Below are positions 35,242 to 43,457 of a stretch of 64,000 nucleotides of DNA, piece after piece (positions within the stretch are counted from its first letter, which is position 1; each line of letters starts with the position of its first letter). The stretch is from Ga0077527 sp038106575. Lineage in GTDB: Bacteria; Pseudomonadota; Gammaproteobacteria; Burkholderiales; SG8-41. The stretch spans positions 16,320 to 80,319 of the forward strand of contig JAYOED010000003.1 in assembly GCA_038106575.1 (NCBI GenBank). Direction: 5' to 3'. The translations under genes were made by a program, and so were the position numbers. The notes under the pieces were generated by a model, which did no database searches, was not told the DNA's origin, and worked only from the letters and a program-made list of their open reading frames with translations.

Positions 35242-35259
35242 GGGGACTTCGTCCGCTGG

Positions 35260-35811
35260 TCAGCCCATCTTGTGATGCGCTGTGCTTGTGAAGGACTCGC
35301 GCGCGTTGAGTAGTGTGGCGAGTTTCGCGAGTTTGGGATGACGGCTGCGCCAGTCGTAATCCGCTAGCCCGAAATCCAGATAGCCCAGCGCGTAGTCGGC
35401 CGCGATGTCGGCTAGTGTGAAACTTTCACCGCAGCAGAACATGCTATGGCTGAGGTCTTTTTCCATCGCCGCAATACCACGGTCGATCTTCAGCTGCAGA
35501 TGTGAGAACCATTCAACAGAACGCCGCTTGTCCTTGGGCTTGCGGTATTCATGATTGATTTCGACGGCGGCTTCGGTGATGCCGTCGGCGAGCGCTTCCC
35601 AGCGTTTTACTTCGATGCGCCCTTCAAAATCGAGCGGGATCAGCTGGGAGCCGCTACCGTAATGATCGAGGTATTCGATAATCACCGGTGAGTCGTAGAG
35701 ACCGCGGCCGTCGTCGCGCTCCAGCACCGGCACCTTGGCAATCGGGTTGAACTGCGGCACCGGGGAGCCGGCGTCACGGCCGCGGGCGCTATGTCGTACC
35801 AAATCGCCCAA
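35260..35811 (-). CDS. Glutathione S-transferase family protein, N-terminally truncated
   Basis: The recognisable part begins SPVPQFNPIAKVPVLERDDG, then LYDSPVIIEYLDHYGSG and the helical domain with GESFTLADIAADYALGYLD, as in the beta/omega-like GSTs of betaproteobacteria. The first ~35 family residues, the beta-alpha-beta part with the catalytic Ser/Cys and SPYxRKVR, are absent. The only start in frame is TTG at 35811, and the sequence before it (open, with no GST similarity) is not family-like. A ribosome site, AGGAG, lies before an ATG at 35825 in a different frame. The gene is therefore probably decayed or was cut at its 5' end. Confidence 0.6.
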   Translation of the reverse strand: MGDLVRHSARGRDAGSPVPQFNPIAKVPVLERDDGRGLYDSPVIIEYLDHYGSGSQLIPLDFEGRIEVKRWEALADGITEAAVEINHEYRKPKDKRRSVEWFSHLQLKIDRGIAAMEKDLSHSMFCCGESFTLADIAADYALGYLDFGLADYDWRSRHPKLAKLATLLNARESFTSTAHHKMG

Positions 35812-35950
35812 ATCCCATGATCCATTTAGGGTTGCTCCTTGTTTTTCAACGATTGTAATGCAGGGGCTGCACGATCCGGACAGATGATGGTGCGGACGGC
35901 GCTGCGCTGGTATTCTTGGGGTGCAGATTCAGACAACAAGGAGAAACCGC

Positions 35951-36412
35951 ATGGAAGTTCAGGCAGGCACCGCAGCGCCGGATTTTTCGCTCGGCTCGCA
36001 CAACTCCGACCAGAAGGTATCGCTATCCAGCTTTAAGGGCCGCAATGTCGTGGTCGCATTCATGCCTTTTGCGTTCACCGGTGGATGAACGAACCAAGTC
36101 AAAGGGTTCCGTGAGAACTACGAAAAATTCAAAGCACTGAACGTCGAAATTCTTCAGGTCAGTGCCGATCCGGTGCCGAGCCTCAAGGGCTGGGCTGATT
36201 TCCTAGGTGGTGTGCCGTTTCCGCTTTTGTCGGATTACTGGCCGCATGGCGCGGTAGGCCAGGCCTATGGCATCTTCAACGACGAGCGCGGCATGGACAA
36301 GCGCGCCGCCTATGTGATCGATGCCAAGGGTGTAGTTCGCTACGCTAAGGTCTATCCGCAGGGAACGATTCCGACGAGCGATGAACTGCTCGCCGAACTG
36401 AAGAAGCTGTAA
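35951..36412 (+). CDS. Peroxiredoxin (AhpE/PxxxTxxC type), candidate selenoprotein with Sec at in-frame UGA (36086-36088)
   Basis: From ATG 35951 (AGGAG eight bases before) one frame reads to the TAA at 36412, except for a TGA at codon 46. Flanking residues are NVVVAFMPFAFTGG before and TNQVKGFRENYEKFKALN after. The catalytic motif of peroxiredoxins is PxxxTxxC, and here it is P-F-A-F-T-G-G-TGA, so Sec stands at the peroxidatic Cys. The remaining 107 residues are a normal thioredoxin-fold Prx (ILQVSADPVPSLKGWADFL, FPLLSDYWPHGAVGQAYGI, AYVIDAKGVVRYAKVYPQG). The protein has no other Cys, so it would be a one-Sec enzyme. Length of 153 fits AhpE-like Prx. Role: peroxide detoxification. Prx selenoproteins are known in other bacteria. 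Confidence 0.85.
36086..36119 (+). promoter_or_regulatory. Candidate bacterial SECIS element for the peroxiredoxin gene
   Basis: Bases 20-24 after the UGA start (GGUUC) pair with 30-34 (GAACU) around the five-base loop CGUGA, which contains G-U at positions 26-27. The loop starts 21 nt after UGA, within the bacterial SECIS range of about 16-37. Pairing includes one G-U. The structure is weaker than that of the OsmC gene and has no clear bulged U. An alternative hairpin directly after UGA (ACGAACC / GGUUCCGU) is stronger but too close. Confidence 0.5.
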
Positions 36413-36518
36413 GCCACACGCAGTACACGCGGGCTGGTTGCCGGTTCTCCACAGGAGCCGGCCGCTGGCCCGAATTTTTGACGGGCGCGGCCCGTTGCAA
36501 TCAGGGGGGGGGAAGGCA

Positions 36519-37583
36519 ATGACTATACGCAATTCGGAGTGCTGCGGCGACAGCGGCCTCGTTTTTACCGGCTGCAGCATGACCAACGCCACTGCCGGAC
36601 AGCCGGCGGGCGGACGCCGCCGCCAGGTGGTGGTGGGCGGCAAACGGGTAAAGACCATCGACGTGCATGCGCACTGCGTGGTGAAAGAGGCACTGGATCT
36701 GCTGGGCCAGACGGTCGAGGAGCAGCGCGGTCCGGGCGTTGGCGAAGTCGGTGCGCGGCGCATCGCCGAGATGGACGAGCAGGGCATCGACATGGAAGCG
36801 CTGTCGATCAATCCGCTGTGGTACCACACCGAGCGCGACGTTGCGGCCGAGGTGGTGCGCATCCAGAATGAAAAACTTGCCGACTGGTGCGGCCAGCATC
36901 CTGACCGCTTTGTCGCGTTCGCTTCGGTGGCGCTGCAGTTTCCTGAGCTAGCGGCCGAACAGCTCGAGCACGCGGTGAGAAATCTCGGCCTGCGCGGCGC
37001 TGCGGTCGGAACCAGCATTCCAGGTAAGGAATTTTCCGATCCGTACCTGCACCCGTTCTGGAAAAAAGCCGAGGAACTCGGTGTGCTGATCTTCATCCAT
37101 CCGCGCAGCACGCCGGAACTGAACAAACGCTTTGGCGGCAACGGCTGGCTGGCGAATACCATCGGCAATCCGCTGGATACGACCATTGCGCTGTCGCATC
37201 TGATCTTTGACGGTACGCTCGACCTTTTCCCGGGCCTGAAGATCTGCTCGGCGCACGGCGGCGGCTTCCTGCCCTCGTACGCACCACGCTCGGATAACGC
37301 GCTACGGGTCGCGCCTGAGATGGATACCGGCGTCAAGCTAAAGAAGAAGCCGACAGAGTACCTGCGCGACATGTATTACGACACGCTGGTGTTCACCGAC
37401 GAGGCGCTGCGTCATCTCGCGCATGAAGTTGGCGTCGACCGGCTGGTTATCGGCACCGACCATCCGATTCCGTGGCAGAGCCAGTCGGTGGATCACATTC
37501 TCAACGCCAGCGGGTTCAGTGATGCCGAGAAACGCATGATGCTCGGCGAGACGTCAGCGAAGCTGCTGGGGATCAAGTTGTAA
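36519..37583 (+). CDS. Amidohydrolase family protein (ACMSD-like)
   Basis: The 354-residue TIM-barrel hydrolase begins at ATG 36519 (GGAAGG just before). It shows the metal motif HxH in VKTIDVHAHCVVKEALDLL, MDEQGIDMEALSINPLWY, a barrel His in FIHPRSTPELNK, ICSAHGGGFLPSYA, and the metal Asp in VIGTDHPIPWQSQ. This is the aminocarboxymuconate-semialdehyde-decarboxylase branch, which decarboxylates aromatic ring-fission products or related acids. The first ~25 residues (NSECCGDSGLVFTGCSMTN) are Cys-rich and precede the barrel. A run of nine Gs lies just upstream. Confidence 0.87.
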   Translation: MTIRNSECCGDSGLVFTGCSMTNATAGQPAGGRRRQVVVGGKRVKTIDVHAHCVVKEALDLLGQTVEEQRGPGVGEVGARRIAEMDEQGIDMEALSINPLWYHTERDVAAEVVRIQNEKLADWCGQHPDRFVAFASVALQFPELAAEQLEHAVRNLGLRGAAVGTSIPGKEFSDPYLHPFWKKAEELGVLIFIHPRSTPELNKRFGGNGWLANTIGNPLDTTIALSHLIFDGTLDLFPGLKICSAHGGGFLPSYAPRSDNALRVAPEMDTGVKLKKKPTEYLRDMYYDTLVFTDEALRHLAHEVGVDRLVIGTDHPIPWQSQSVDHILNASGFSDAEKRMMLGETSAKLLGIKL

Positions 37584-37715
37584 CGGGAAATTGTCAATGA
37601 AATGCTAATGCACGGTCGGTGCGGGAATTTCTTTTCTTCTTCCGCTATTCTGGAAAAGGGATACAGTGGCATTTGCTGTATCGGGATCATTCACCGGGTG
37701 ACACAGGAGGTCGTG

Positions 37716-38618
37716 ATGGAAGTGAAGGGACGCAGGAAGGCATGCGAATATCCGCAGGAAGTGATGAAGCTGTTTGACGGCTACGTGCACGGCGGTATCA
37801 CCCGCCGCGAGTTTCTCGACCTTGCAGGCAAGTATGCGCTGGGCGGCATGACGGCAGCGGCGATGCTGGAAAGCCTGCAGCCGAATTTCGCGTGGGCGGA
37901 TCAGGTGAAGAAAGACGATTCGCGGATCAAGACCGCGTACGTGGAATACGATTCGCCCAGCGGCTCGGGCAAGATGCGCGGCTACATGGCGCAGCCTGCG
38001 AAAGCGTCGGGTAAGCTGCCGGCCATCCTGGTCATTCACGAAAACCGCGGGCTCAACCCCTACATTGAAGATGTGGTGCGGCGGCTGGCGCTGGAGAATT
38101 TCGTAGCTTTCGCGCCCGACGCGCTGTTCCCGATGGGCGGCTATCCTGGTGACGAGGATAAGGGCCGCACGATGTTCAGGGAGCAGGACGCAAAGAAGCG
38201 CAGCGAGGATCTCTACAACGGCGCGCTATTCCTGAAATCGCGTCCCGAGATCACCGGCAAAATGGGCGTGGTCGGTTTCTGCTTTGGCGGCAGTGTGTCC
38301 AACGCGCTGGCGGTGCGCATGCCGGATCTTGCTGCCGCTGTACCGTATTACGGCAGCCAGCCGAAATCGGCAGATGACGTTGCAAAGATTAAGGCGCCGC
38401 TGCTGATCCATTACGCAGGTCTCGATGAGCGCATCAACAAGGGCTGGCCGGCCTATGAAGAAGCGCTGAAGGCACACGGCAAAAATTACACGGTGCATTT
38501 TTACGACAACACCAACCACGGCTTCCACAACGACACCACGCCGCGTTACGACGAAGCCGCCGCAGCGCTTTCATGGAAGCGTACGCTGGAGTTTTTCAAC
38601 AAGCACGTCCGCGGCTGA
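37716..38618 (+). CDS. Tat-exported dienelactone hydrolase family protein
   Basis: The 300-residue protein starts at ATG 37716, seven bases after AGGAGG; an in-frame extension to 37602 is rejected. A twin-arginine signal-like segment, GGITRREFLDLAGKYALGG with AAAML, lies near residues 27-50, although it is preceded by a 25-residue N-terminal part. The mature domain is a DLH fold with Cys in VVGFCFGGSVSNALAV, Asp in HYAGLDERINKG and His in DNTNHGFHND. Exported as a folded enzyme, it probably hydrolyses lactones or esters in the periplasm. It follows the amidohydrolase gene after ~130 bases. Confidence 0.87.
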   Translation: MEVKGRRKACEYPQEVMKLFDGYVHGGITRREFLDLAGKYALGGMTAAAMLESLQPNFAWADQVKKDDSRIKTAYVEYDSPSGSGKMRGYMAQPAKASGKLPAILVIHENRGLNPYIEDVVRRLALENFVAFAPDALFPMGGYPGDEDKGRTMFREQDAKKRSEDLYNGALFLKSRPEITGKMGVVGFCFGGSVSNALAVRMPDLAAAVPYYGSQPKSADDVAKIKAPLLIHYAGLDERINKGWPAYEEALKAHGKNYTVHFYDNTNHGFHNDTTPRYDEAAAALSWKRTLEFFNKHVRG

Positions 38619-38769
38619 TTCGAACGCAGCATTGCTTGCCCCACGGTGGTTATCGAGGGCATACGCACCGTGCTGGCGCTACGCACGCGTTTGGGCGTGC
38701 CGCAGAAGACGCTCAGGGATCCGATGCGCTAAGTCGAACCCGTGTTCTACGAGAGGGTGTTCGGCTAAG
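38619..38769 (+). other. Possible degraded coding fragment, unidentified
   Basis: The frame continuing after the hydrolase stop reads TVVIEGIRTVLALRTRLGVP, then QKTLRDPMR, a TAA, and VEPVFYERVFG before a final stop. The composition is protein-like and reads sensibly through the stop, but I recognise no family. It may be a relic of a lost gene or chance. Otherwise the intergenic stretch holds nothing. Confidence 0.2.
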
Positions 38770-40338
38770 CGGGTTTCGAGCGCACGCGCGTGCGTACCAT
38801 GATCCAGGCGGGAATCATCGCCAGTATATAGACGACGCCTACTAGCATGAAGCTGTCGCGAAACCCCATCGTGTAAGCCTGTGCATGGACGACCTTGCCT
38901 AGAAAATGCAGCGCGCCTGCGCTTTGTAGGTCTTCTGGAACGCCAGCCCGCGCCAGCAGCGCCTGCATGGTTCTCAGCAGTTCCATCGAAGCGGAATTGG
39001 CCGCGGTCTGCATCGCCGTCAACGTGTCGCTATGAAAGAACGTGCGTCGGTCGAGCANNNNNNNNNNACCGAAAGCAGATTGACGCCGAACGCGCCGCCG
39101 ATCTGGCGGGTGAAGTTGATCATGCCCGCACCCTGGCTCAGCTGTTCAGGACCCAGCGCACGCAGTGCGGTGACGTTAAGCGCGGGTTTGATCAGTGCAA
39201 GGCCGATGCGCGACAGTACCACGCTGAAGGCGATGGTCCAGAGCGGCATGTTGGTATCGACGCCGGCAAGCCAGAACGCCGAGACCGCAAAGAACAGCAG
39301 CCCCGACATGATTAGCACGTTCGGCGACATGCGGTCGCTCATATACCCGCCGAACGGCATCAGCACGCCCATGATCAGTCCGGCTGGCATCAGCAGCAGG
39401 CCCGCCGCGAGCGGAGTGGCGTGCTGCACGGTCTGCACGAACAGCGGCACCAGGTAGGTCGAGCCAAAGATTCCAGCACCATAGATCACCGCAACCGCTC
39501 CGGCCGCGGCAAACTGCGGGTTGGTGAATACCCGTAAGTCGACCAGCGGCGCTTCAATACGCAGTGACCAGAACACGAAGGCGCCGCCGCTGAGGGCCGA
39601 CACCGCAATCAGGGTCAGTAAGTAATCGGATTGCCAGCCTTCGCGCTGGCCGTTGGAGAGTGCGGTCAGCGCCGTTGCGATGCAGATCGACAGCAGTACA
39701 AAGCCCGGCCCGTCGAAACGCACGCGTCCCGTAGTTTCCTCGCGCCCGGGGAGGAAGGCGCTGCCGGCGAGTATCGCCAGCGCGGTGACGCTGATCGGTA
39801 TGAAGAAAATGAAGCGCCAGTTGAACAGGTCGATCAGGAATCCGCCCAGCGTGGGGCCGATGGCGGGGCCGAGTATTACGCTCATGCCGAAGAAACCCAT
39901 CGCCGCACCACGCTGTTCGGGCGGGAATACGCGGAACAGCGTGTACATCGCCAGCGGCTGAAGCAGTCCCGCGACCGCACCTTGCATGATGCGGGCGAGG
40001 ATCAGCACGTTTTCATTAGGGGCGACGCCGGCGAGCAGCAGCGCGCCGACGAATACCACCAACGCACCGATGAACGTGTTGCGCTGGCCGAAGTTGTGCA
40101 TCAGCCAAGCATTGAGCAGCATGCCCACGGTCATGGCCGCCAGGTTGCCGGTGGAGAGCCACTGAGCGCGATCCTGGCCTATGCCGAATGCACCCATGAT
40201 GTCGGGGATCGCGACGTTAACGCTGGTGGTAGTGAGCACGGCCGAAATTGTGCCCAGCATCACCGTGATCGTCGCGTACCAGCGGTAGGCTGGACCGTAG
40301 CGCTCAAACAGCTCCTCAGTCGTTGCCGCGCGTCGCAA
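38765..40338 (-). CDS. DHA2 family (EmrB/QacA-like) MFS efflux transporter, interrupted by an assembly gap
   Basis: The protein has 14 membrane segments and DHA2 signatures: TTTSVNVAIPDIMGAFG, QWLSTGNLAAMTVGMLLNAW, QGAVAGLLQPLAMYTLF, and GPAIGPTLGGFLIDLFNWRF (motif C). The frame is broken at 39058-39067 by ten Ns: before the gap it reads QIGGAFGVNLLS, after it LDRRTFFHSDTLTAMQTAAN in another frame, ending VRTRVRSKPA at 38765. The true protein runs through, so the gap length is wrong rather than the gene broken. It overlaps the HlyD gene by 23 bases. The pair forms an EmrAB-type drug or phenolic efflux pump. Confidence 0.88.
39058..39067. other. Assembly gap of ten Ns
   Basis: Ten N characters lie inside the efflux transporter gene. 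To restore the frame the true distance must be 2, 5, 8 or 11 bases (or any of these plus a multiple of three), not ten. Confidence 0.95.
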
Positions 40339-41419
40339 TGTGCACCTCGACCATCATGCCGGGTCTCAGCAGCGGGTCGTTCTGCTTGAGACGGATACGC
40401 ACCGGCAGACGCTGGGTGATCTTGGTGAAGTTGCCACTCGGATTCGGATCCGGCAGCAATGCGAATTTGCTGGTGGCAGCGCGACCGATGCGGAAGACCT
40501 CGCCTTCGAATTTGCGATCGGGATAGGCGTCAACCTTGATTTCGGCGTTCATACCCGGTTTCAGTTGGGCGATGTCGGTTTCCTTAACGTTGGCGTGGAT
40601 CCAGATGTCGTTCGGGTCGTGGAACATTAGGATGCGCTGGCCGGTGGAGACATGCTCGCCTTTGCGCGCGAAGGTCATCACGATTCGGCCGTCGCCGGGG
40701 CTGGTGATGGTGCGGTCGGCGATGTCGATGTCACGACGGCGGATTTCAGCACGGATTTCCTCAGCCTGATTTTCAAGCACGCCCAGCTGGCGTTCCATGA
40801 CCTGCAGTTCGCGCCGGCTGCCGCCTGCAGCGGACAGGGTGCCGCGCACTGCGGCAATGTCGGCGAGCGCTTTGCGGTGGTTTTCCTGCGCCTGCTGCCA
40901 GGTCGTGCGTGCGCGTTCCATCGCCTGCGGGGAGAGCCATTTGCGTGCAGCCAGGTCGCGGGCGCGCGCATAGTCCTCGGCGGCCTGTTTCATCTCCGCG
41001 TTGCGTGCGGCGGCTTCCGCTTCTGCGGCCTTCAGCCGGCTGGTTTCGCTCTGATACTTGCCCTGGGTTTCCTGGTCGACCTGACCGCTACGGGCACGCA
41101 CCACCGCCATCTGGTTTTCAACGGCTTCCAGCCGCGCGACCAGCACCTGGCGTTGCAACTGCGAATCGCGATCGTCAACCTTGAACAGCAGGGCGCCTTT
41201 TTTGACGGTGTCGCCGGGTATGACCGGCAGCTCGGTGATCCAGCCTGATACCCGGCTGGCGAGGGTTACGATTTCGCCGTCAACGCGCGCATCGTCGATG
41301 TAGACATGCGTCCACCGCGCCCACAACCAGTGGCCCATCCACGCCAGTAGAAGCAAGCCGGCAAGTATCAGCAGCCATGACTTGCGTTTAACGCGAACGT
41401 GGTCGGAATGTTCGGACAT
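40316..41419 (-). CDS. HlyD family membrane-fusion protein (EmrA-like)
   Basis: The 367-residue periplasmic adaptor has one N-terminal transmembrane helix (SWLLILAGLLLLAWMGHWLW), a barrel-hybrid segment VDGEIVTLASRVSGWITELP, a long coiled coil (about residues 90-230, rich in Arg/Glu/Ala), then RTITSPGDGRIVMTFARKGE and HANVKETDIAQLKPGM. It links the DHA2 transporter to an outer-membrane channel. It is first in the leftward pair, overlapping the transporter start by 23 bases. Upstream, 220 bases without a gene separate it from the next gene. Confidence 0.9.
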   Translation of the reverse strand: MSEHSDHVRVKRKSWLLILAGLLLLAWMGHWLWARWTHVYIDDARVDGEIVTLASRVSGWITELPVIPGDTVKKGALLFKVDDRDSQLQRQVLVARLEAVENQMAVVRARSGQVDQETQGKYQSETSRLKAAEAEAAARNAEMKQAAEDYARARDLAARKWLSPQAMERARTTWQQAQENHRKALADIAAVRGTLSAAGGSRRELQVMERQLGVLENQAEEIRAEIRRRDIDIADRTITSPGDGRIVMTFARKGEHVSTGQRILMFHDPNDIWIHANVKETDIAQLKPGMNAEIKVDAYPDRKFEGEVFRIGRAATSKFALLPDPNPSGNFTKITQRLPVRIRLKQNDPLLRPGMMVEVHIATRGND

Positions 41420-41639
41420 CGGATCGGGGTCGCGGCCGGAGCATCGCAGGCGTCGCCGGGAGCAGGGTTCCTTGGGCAGAGTGTGTGTTACGTGAGCTTA
41501 ACGGCGAGGGCAAGCGGCCAGCAGATAAAGTCCGAAATATGGTCAGGCGAACTGCAGATCACTCGAGAGAAAGCCATTATTCGTCATCCATCGGGCAGTC
41601 GGGAATCCCAACATCCGGATTCACGGCTTGCACGTCAAT

Positions 41640-43316
41640 TCAGACCCGGTGCACAACCGGCGCCAGCATGTTCTGATCGATCATCACGTCGACGATAGCC
41701 GGTTTGCCGCAGGCGAATGCGCGCTGGATGGCACCTTCGAGGTCGCCAGGGCGGGTGACGTGTTCGCCGTGTGCGCCGAAGACCTTGGCCAGTGCGCCGA
41801 AATCGGGATTTTTGTAATCGACCGCGAAATAGCGGCCGCCGAAATGCTCGTTCTGGAATGCGCGCTCGTTGCCGAGGCCCTGATCATTGAACACCACGTA
41901 GACCACGGCGATGTTTTCACGCACTGCCGTTTCCAGTTCACCGATGTTGCACATCGCGCCCATGTCGCCGGAAGCGCACAGCACCGGACGATCCGGCCGC
42001 GCCAGCTTGACGCCCATAGCGATCGGCAGCGATCCGCCGACCGAAGCCCAGTCGTCGATGCAGAGGAAGGAGTCGGGCTCGTAACTGCTGAAATAACTGC
42101 GTACGTGCTTGCCGCCGTTACCGGCATCGACGACGAGGATGCCGTCTTTGGGCAGCACCTTGCGGATCATGTGCGCGACGTACTGCGGCTGGATTGGCTC
42201 GGCTTCGGGACGCAAGATGCTGTGGATCTCGGCGTCGTATTGGGCGCGTGCGCCGCTAACGTCAAACCAGGATTTGCACGGCTTGTTTTTTGCGGCGCGG
42301 GCGACTAGGCCGTTGATGAAGCTGGTGGCAGAGCCGGCCACGCCCAGCGTTACCGGGAAGACGATGCCGATCTGGCCGGGGGCGGAGGTCTGGTGGATGA
42401 TTTTCGCGCTCTCGCTGAAGATGCCGTACTTATACATCGTCGAGAACACGTCGAAATGCGCGCCGACCGCGATGATCACGTCGGCTTGGGGCGCGGCCTT
42501 GTTGGCACTGCCGAAACCGTTGCGGCCAAGCGGGCCCAGCGCCAGTGGGTGGTTGGCCGGAAACGCGTCAGGGGAGTATTGCAGCGCGGCCGCCGGGATG
42601 CCGGTGGCGTCAGCGAGTTTCTGCATCGCTGCAACGGCTTTTTCCTTCATGACGCCGCGGCCGATCACGAACAGCGGTCGCTGGGCTTTTGAAATCAGTG
42701 CCCACGCGGCCTCGATCTGCGCGGGATCGCATACCGCCTGCACGGTGTTACGGTATGCGGCAGGCGCGGTGGTTTCCGGTGCGACCTGCTGTAGCAGCAC
42801 TTCGCTGGCAGCCTCGATGTGCGTCGGCCCCTGCGGCTCGGTGAGTGCGACGCGGAATGCCTTGCGCACGGCTTCCTGCACCTTGTCGACGTAGGGGATG
42901 CTGTAGGCCCACTTGGTGATCGAGCGCATGAACGGAATCTGGTCCATGTCTTGGGTGGCATCGCGTTCACGCATGATGCTTTCCTGAACGCCGGTGATGC
43001 TGATCACCGGTACGTTGCCCTTGAACGCGGCAGCGGTGGCGGTGACGATGTTGGTGACGCCGGGACCTTCGGTGACCGTGACGACCGAGGGCCGATTAGC
43101 GGCGCGGGCAAATCCGTAGGCCATGAATGCCGCTCCTTGCTCGTGTCGGGTCAGGATGAAACGGATCTGCGGCGTGACGCGCAGCTCGTCGAGAATGGCG
43201 AGATTTTGCGTACCGGGTATGCCGAACACATGATCGACACCTTCTCGCAGCAGTCCGTCGACGAGTGCGCGTGCGCCGCTAACATTACCGGTAGGTTTGC
43301 GCTTGGAGTTGCTCAT
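41640..43316 (-). CDS. Thiamine-pyrophosphate-binding enzyme (acetolactate synthase-like)
   Basis: This 558-residue TPP-dependent enzyme of the acetolactate synthase / benzoylformate decarboxylase fold has the N-terminal activating Glu in ILTRHEQGAAFMAYGFARA, TEGPGVTNIVTATAAA, a central domain FVIGRGVMKEKAVAAM, and the TPP block CASGDMGAMCNIGELETAV with VVFNDQGLGNERAF. The GDG of classical enzymes is GDM. GGAG precedes the ATG. Possible roles are 2-keto acid decarboxylation, carboligation or a CoA-type lyase; the substrate is not defined. Confidence 0.9.
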   Translation of the reverse strand: MSNSKRKPTGNVSGARALVDGLLREGVDHVFGIPGTQNLAILDELRVTPQIRFILTRHEQGAAFMAYGFARAANRPSVVTVTEGPGVTNIVTATAAAFKGNVPVISITGVQESIMRERDATQDMDQIPFMRSITKWAYSIPYVDKVQEAVRKAFRVALTEPQGPTHIEAASEVLLQQVAPETTAPAAYRNTVQAVCDPAQIEAAWALISKAQRPLFVIGRGVMKEKAVAAMQKLADATGIPAAALQYSPDAFPANHPLALGPLGRNGFGSANKAAPQADVIIAVGAHFDVFSTMYKYGIFSESAKIIHQTSAPGQIGIVFPVTLGVAGSATSFINGLVARAAKNKPCKSWFDVSGARAQYDAEIHSILRPEAEPIQPQYVAHMIRKVLPKDGILVVDAGNGGKHVRSYFSSYEPDSFLCIDDWASVGGSLPIAMGVKLARPDRPVLCASGDMGAMCNIGELETAVRENIAVVYVVFNDQGLGNERAFQNEHFGGRYFAVDYKNPDFGALAKVFGAHGEHVTRPGDLEGAIQRAFACGKPAIVDVMIDQNMLAPVVHRV

Positions 43317-43412
43317 GATGTTGCTCCGGTGAGAAGTGTTGCGGGGAAGTTGTGTATGCTAAACGTAACAGGCCGGTGCGGCCACCGAGGGTCCACACCC
43401 TGCACCGCACAC

Positions 43413-43448
43413 AACAAAGAAACCCCGCAGCAGCGGGGTTTCTTTGTT
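43413..43448 (-). terminator. Rho-independent terminator of the alpha/beta hydrolase gene
   Basis: A perfect 16-base-pair inverted repeat (AACAAAGAAACCCCGC, loop AGCA, then its complement) ends in TTTCTTTGTT and lies ten bases past the hydrolase stop. Confidence 0.85.
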
Positions 43449-43457
43449 CAGGCTTTT

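Noticed and set aside
36089..36112. Stronger hairpin directly after the peroxiredoxin UGA as the SECIS
   Set aside because: Its loop is only about seven bases after UGA, too close for a bacterial SECIS.
36203..37372. 389-codon minus-strand frame opposite peroxiredoxin and amidohydrolase
   Set aside because: Arg/Ser-rich shadow of real genes on the other strand.
38619..38769. A second gene after the Tat hydrolase
   Set aside because: Too short, broken by TAA, and no family recognised; listed only as a possible relic.
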